Source: Nanobdellota archaeon (GTDB lineage: Archaea > Nanobdellota > Nanobdellia > Parvarchaeales > Parvarchaeaceae). From it: 39,176 bases of DNA. The notes below the pieces were generated by a model. It had not been told where the DNA came from. It was given only the letters and a program-made list of their open reading frames with translations, and did not search any database. A program made the translations under genes and the position numbers. Of this stretch, positions 35,728-39,176 are shown piece after piece (the first letter of the stretch is position 1; each line of letters opens with the position of its first letter). The stretch lies in NCBI GenBank assembly GCA_021797085.1, contig JAKAAG010000008.1, forward strand, positions 1-39,176, given 5' to 3'.

Positions 35728-36699
35728 AGCGGCCCTAAACATTTCGGCGTATTTCTCAGGAAACAATTGGTTTGTATTAAATCCTGCAAATTCTACCGCC
35801 GCAAATGTAATAACCCTTGGATATATCTCCACATGAAAATGGAAGCTATTGTCTGACTTTAGCTCATGGAACAGCAAATTGTAGGAAAGCTTGCCGAATA
35901 GAATGTCATTCGTCTTTATAACCTCTGAAAGAATATCCACAAAATCAGATTTCTCCTGATCGGATAAAAGGCCTACATAATTTAAATGCCTTTTTGGCAG
36001 GATAACCGACTCTGAGCTCATCTTTGATCCGAAGGGCGCAAAAGCGATAAAACTCTCATTTTCGGCTAACAACCTTTCTCTTTCGTGGTTAATAGCATAC
36101 TCATACAAACACTCTTTATTTTTATCATAAAATTCCTTTATCTTTGCTTGCTCTTCCCTAATGGTTTTTGGTATTTCCTCAAATGCCATTATCTGGCTAT
36201 GGGAATGGGATAAGCTGGCACCGCTTCTTGGACCTTCATTCTTAAAAGCATACACATATTTTATCCGGTCTTTTGAATACAGTACTTCTTCCCTTTCTAT
36301 TATTGCATCTAGCCAGCGCAGATAATCCTCTCTCTGCAATTGCGAAAACCTTACATTGTGCAAGGGCGTTTCAAATACAACCTCGCAGTAGCCAAAAGCA
36401 GGTTCTTCCTTTAGAAAGCTGTTCTCAGGAGCAAAATCAAATTGCGGTGAAAGCATCGGAAACTTGTTTTCTATAACTTTCAATTTCCAGGAATGCTCAT
36501 CGCCCCCTACAAGTTTTATCGTTTTGTTCAGGCTTTCCTTCCCATATTCAAATGGACACTTGGAAACATCAGATTCCCACTTGTCTTCTGAAAGATTATA
36601 AAAATCTGCAGGCTTATTGTTTCGTACACTTGAGAATATGACTTTTGTCCCTGTTCTATAGTCGACTCTTATCTCATCTCCTCGGTTCTCATTTGACAT
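35719..36699 (-). CDS. galT: Galactose-1-phosphate uridylyltransferase (GalT-like)
   Basis: SGASLSHSHSQIMAFEEIP (catalytic HxH), SFHFHVEIYPR. Confidence 0.85.
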   Translation of the reverse strand: MSNENRGDEIRVDYRTGTKVIFSSVRNNKPADFYNLSEDKWESDVSKCPFEYGKESLNKTIKLVGGDEHSWKLKVIENKFPMLSPQFDFAPENSFLKEEPAFGYCEVVFETPLHNVRFSQLQREDYLRWLDAIIEREEVLYSKDRIKYVYAFKNEGPRSGASLSHSHSQIMAFEEIPKTIREEQAKIKEFYDKNKECLYEYAINHERERLLAENESFIAFAPFGSKMSSESVILPKRHLNYVGLLSDQEKSDFVDILSEVIKTNDILFGKLSYNLLFHELKSDNSFHFHVEIYPRVITFAAVEFAGFNTNQLFPEKYAEMFRAALK

Positions 36700-36731
36700 A
36701 ATATAAGTAGTTATTGGGGGATTATAAAAAT

Positions 36732-37760
36732 TTACATTACCGTAGTTTTACCTACAACCCTCAAAAATCTTATCGGAAGGTCTTTGTTTATGAGTATCAT
36801 CTTATCATTTTCGTCAAAGCAAAAATTCTTATCCGCAATAAAATGAGCGGTTAACTTGTCGTTCTCGCGCTTTACAGCGCTTAAAGTTACAACAATGTTT
36901 TGCCAGTTCAATATTAAATTAAGCTTTACATCATCTTTTATTTCTTGCTTGTACAAGGGGCTTACATTTACTGTTAGCTCACCTTCTTTTATGTCTTTGA
37001 AACTTCCTTTCTTTCTTATCTCAACTCCTCTTGGCAAATCCCAAGGCCACACGCCCTTTATTGCAACTCCTACTCTATCTCCTGCTTCTGCAGACTGCAC
37101 GTCTTCCTGATTTATCTGGATAGAATTTATAGAAATGTCTTTTGTAAAGGGTGTTGGAGCGATTACGCCTTCAGAGTGTATGCCTATCTTTCCAGTTGGC
37201 ATCGTTCCAACTGCGACTGACATGCCCTTTGACTCAAAAGCGTGGTCTATCAATATTTTGAAAGGCTTCTGTATATTGTCTGGATCATAGGAAAAACCAG
37301 AAACCTTTGCCCTTATATCTGCCATACTCTGATCATTGTTTATATCAACAACCATTATCTCGAAGTTTTCCATCGAAGTTCCTTTTATTATTGCAGACAA
37401 CTGCTTTTCCAGTTTCTCTATGTCGGCAGCGGTGGATATGTCCGCTTTTGTTATGCATATTAAGCCTTGTTTAATACCTATTGAACTTGCCATTATTATC
37501 TGTTCACCGACTTGAAGGTTCACGCCGTTTTCAGGAGAAACGCAGAATATTATCGCATCCGATAATGTTAGAACTGAAGCTAATGTAATTGGGTTGTCCA
37601 TGTCACCGGGAGTATCTATCAAAGTGACATTCTTTCCACCATACTTAAAGAAAAAGAAAGAGACATCTTCCTCCGCGCCTTTCCTTTGCTGCAGCTTATT
37701 TACAAGAGTTGACTTTCCAGACCTATATGGACCTATTACGCTTACTGTTAACGAATTCAT
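36732..37760 (-). CDS. EF-Tu/SelB-like translational GTPase with divergent G motifs (aSelB-like)
   Basis: VIGPYRSGKSTLVNKL (G1), LIDTPGDMDN (G3), ICITKADIS (G4 variant), then EF-Tu domain 2/3-like beta-rich C-terminus. Confidence 0.72.
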   Translation of the reverse strand: MNSLTVSVIGPYRSGKSTLVNKLQQRKGAEEDVSFFFFKYGGKNVTLIDTPGDMDNPITLASVLTLSDAIIFCVSPENGVNLQVGEQIIMASSIGIKQGLICITKADISTAADIEKLEKQLSAIIKGTSMENFEIMVVDINNDQSMADIRAKVSGFSYDPDNIQKPFKILIDHAFESKGMSVAVGTMPTGKIGIHSEGVIAPTPFTKDISINSIQINQEDVQSAEAGDRVGVAIKGVWPWDLPRGVEIRKKGSFKDIKEGELTVNVSPLYKQEIKDDVKLNLILNWQNIVVTLSAVKRENDKLTAHFIADKNFCFDENDKMILINKDLPIRFLRVVGKTTVM

Positions 37761-37835
37761 ATCTTTTGTATAAAGAATGGTAAATTTAAATAAGTTTCTA
37801 TTAATATGGATTTATAAAGTAGTTATAATTCTAAA

Positions 37836-39176
37836 TTAAGACAGGCTACCTATTGTTACTGAAGGCATATTCCCGTTAGGTGGATAAGTTCTTGTATCTA
37901 ACCAAGTTACATTGACTTCACTTCCACTAACTGGGCCGCAACCGCCCCCATTCCTAAAAAGTATTGCCTTTAATGGTATGCTTTCAGGATTCACATTTAA
38001 TTCGGAGGTATAATTAAGCAAATAACTCATTTTTGTCCCGGTATTGATAAGAGAAAAAACATCTGTGCCGCCTATTAATGCAGTGCTATTATAAAAATCT
38101 TGGGCAGCTTGGCTAACATTTCCATACTGGTAATATTTCCAAGAAGTTGGAGAATTTTGCCATTGGGCCCATCCAGCGCTTGACCCATACTTTGGAGTAA
38201 TATTGTACCATCCTAGTATTGTCCATCCGCAATAACGAGCGGGATTTGAGATATAATTACCATTCCAATCAAGAACATTAGGCAAAGAGAAATTTTCCTT
38301 ATTATAATAAAATTCAACCCCTACTCCATTCGGGCTGTAATCTATTGTAAACCCATTATGAACCTGAACATATTTAGCTGTATCAGAGTAATTGGTAGTC
38401 CACCCCGTAGGATAAGAATTACCTTTAAAATTTTGGTAGTAATTAAAAACTACATTGCCATTGTCATATTCTCCATAAGTTGAACACTGAGCAGTATCGC
38501 TTGGATTTGAACAGGTTAACTGTGGCGCTTCGCCGGTATTAACCGAATTTAGAACGTTAGTAGAAGTTGAAAAGAAGTCCATTTCCACTGTAGCAGTAGT
38601 AAAGCTGCCTAACCTTAACCAGTAAACTACCGTTTGCGTGTTATTTGTTCCGTTCTCCCTCCAAGAAGGTATTATAGTGCCATTAGGATAGGTAAATTCT
38701 ATATTTGAAAGATTAGAAGCTGCATATGACTTGTAATTGTCCATGTTTATAACTGCCATTTGCTGGAATGGCGAAGGCGTTGTGGTTGAGGAAGTTATTG
38801 TCAATGGAAGATACTTTACTATAGGTTGCGAAGAGGAAGTTCCTGCTATTGTACCTGTTGAATTTGTTATTATGCTGCCTGCAGGAGTTGAATAGCTGTA
38901 CTGAAGCTTAGCTGATAAAGAATATTTTATGCCTGCAGAATTACATGCGACTGTAGGGATTAGAATTGTTGCTGTTTTGCCCGGATAAATTATTATAGGA
39001 GTTAGATTGTACTCTTTTGTTAAAGCTGTTGTGCCAGTATTTGAGGTTACATAGATTTTAGATATTGTTGCCGAAGTTGCTGTATCTGGTAGGCCCCCTC
39101 CTATTATTGCTACATAAAGACCTGCCGGGTTGCATATTGTTGATGAAATTGTGAACGGTGAAAAACCACTGCTTGT
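37836..39176 (-). CDS. Pilin-module protein fused to a DUF2341-like surface domain (5' end beyond window)
   Basis: Frame stays open to base 39176: TSSGFSPFTISSTICNPAGLYVAI...NSTGTIAGTSSS matches pilins at 5670 and 6327; then FEYPNGT/WLRLGSF/NVVFNYYQNFKGNSYPTGW like DUF2341. Confidence 0.75.
   Translation of the reverse strand, partial: TSSGFSPFTISSTICNPAGLYVAIIGGGLPDTATSATISKIYVTSNTGTTALTKEYNLTPIIIYPGKTATILIPTVACNSAGIKYSLSAKLQYSYSTPAGSIITNSTGTIAGTSSSQPIVKYLPLTITSSTTTPSPFQQMAVINMDNYKSYAASNLSNIEFTYPNGTIIPSWRENGTNNTQTVVYWLRLGSFTTATVEMDFFSTSTNVLNSVNTGEAPQLTCSNPSDTAQCSTYGEYDNGNVVFNYYQNFKGNSYPTGWTTNYSDTAKYVQVHNGFTIDYSPNGVGVEFYYNKENFSLPNVLDWNGNYISNPARYCGWTILGWYNITPKYGSSAGWAQWQNSPTSWKYYQYGNVSQAAQDFYNSTALIGGTDVFSLINTGTKMSYLLNYTSELNVNPESIPLKAILFRNGGGCGPVSGSEVNVTWLDTRTYPPNGNMPSVTIGSLS

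Noticed and set aside
36732-37760. Selenocysteine decoding system
   Set aside because: SelB-like G motifs are aberrant and no SECIS, tRNA-Sec, SelA/SelD or in-frame TGA selenoprotein was seen in the window
1-39176. CRISPR array, transposon, integrase or toxin-antitoxin module
   Set aside because: No regular spaced repeats, transposase/integrase motifs or terminal inverted repeats noticed. The MNT-like gene at 24822 lacks an adjacent separate HEPN partner and sits with L35Ae

Overview
The window looks like a compact, AT-rich archaeal chromosome segment. It encodes aIF5B, TFB, Trm1, L15e, L35Ae, archaeal-type SecF/SecD, a Gins51-like GINS, a Hef-type helicase, class III signal-peptide pilins and MinD. 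The very small intergenic spaces suggest a DPANN/ARMAN-like lineage; that placement is inference. One tRNA (Thr, CGT) is present. I saw no rRNA, CRISPR array, transposon or phage module. Most of the non-housekeeping content is cell surface: at least seven type IV pilin-like or class III signal-peptide proteins, two chains of very small or Cys-rich single-TM proteins, a thioredoxin-like exported protein, and nucleotide-sugar/glycosyltransferase genes. The best candidates for something new are: (1) two clusters (16.6-20.2 kb and 22.3-24.7 kb) of mini-pilin-like and Cys-rich secreted proteins, one linked to a 576-aa orphan, with tiny overlapping ORFs missing from the ORF track; (2) a pilin-to-adhesin fusion at the right edge that reuses the same two-Cys pilin module as two stand-alone pilins; (3) a TtuA/Ncs6-like protein with no PP-loop core; (4) a ribbon-helix-helix/nucleotidyltransferase fusion with a perfect palindrome just upstream of its start; (5) very compact divergent promoters, including one symmetric TATA element apparently shared by two genes. 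All product calls are by eye from the translations; no database search was run.
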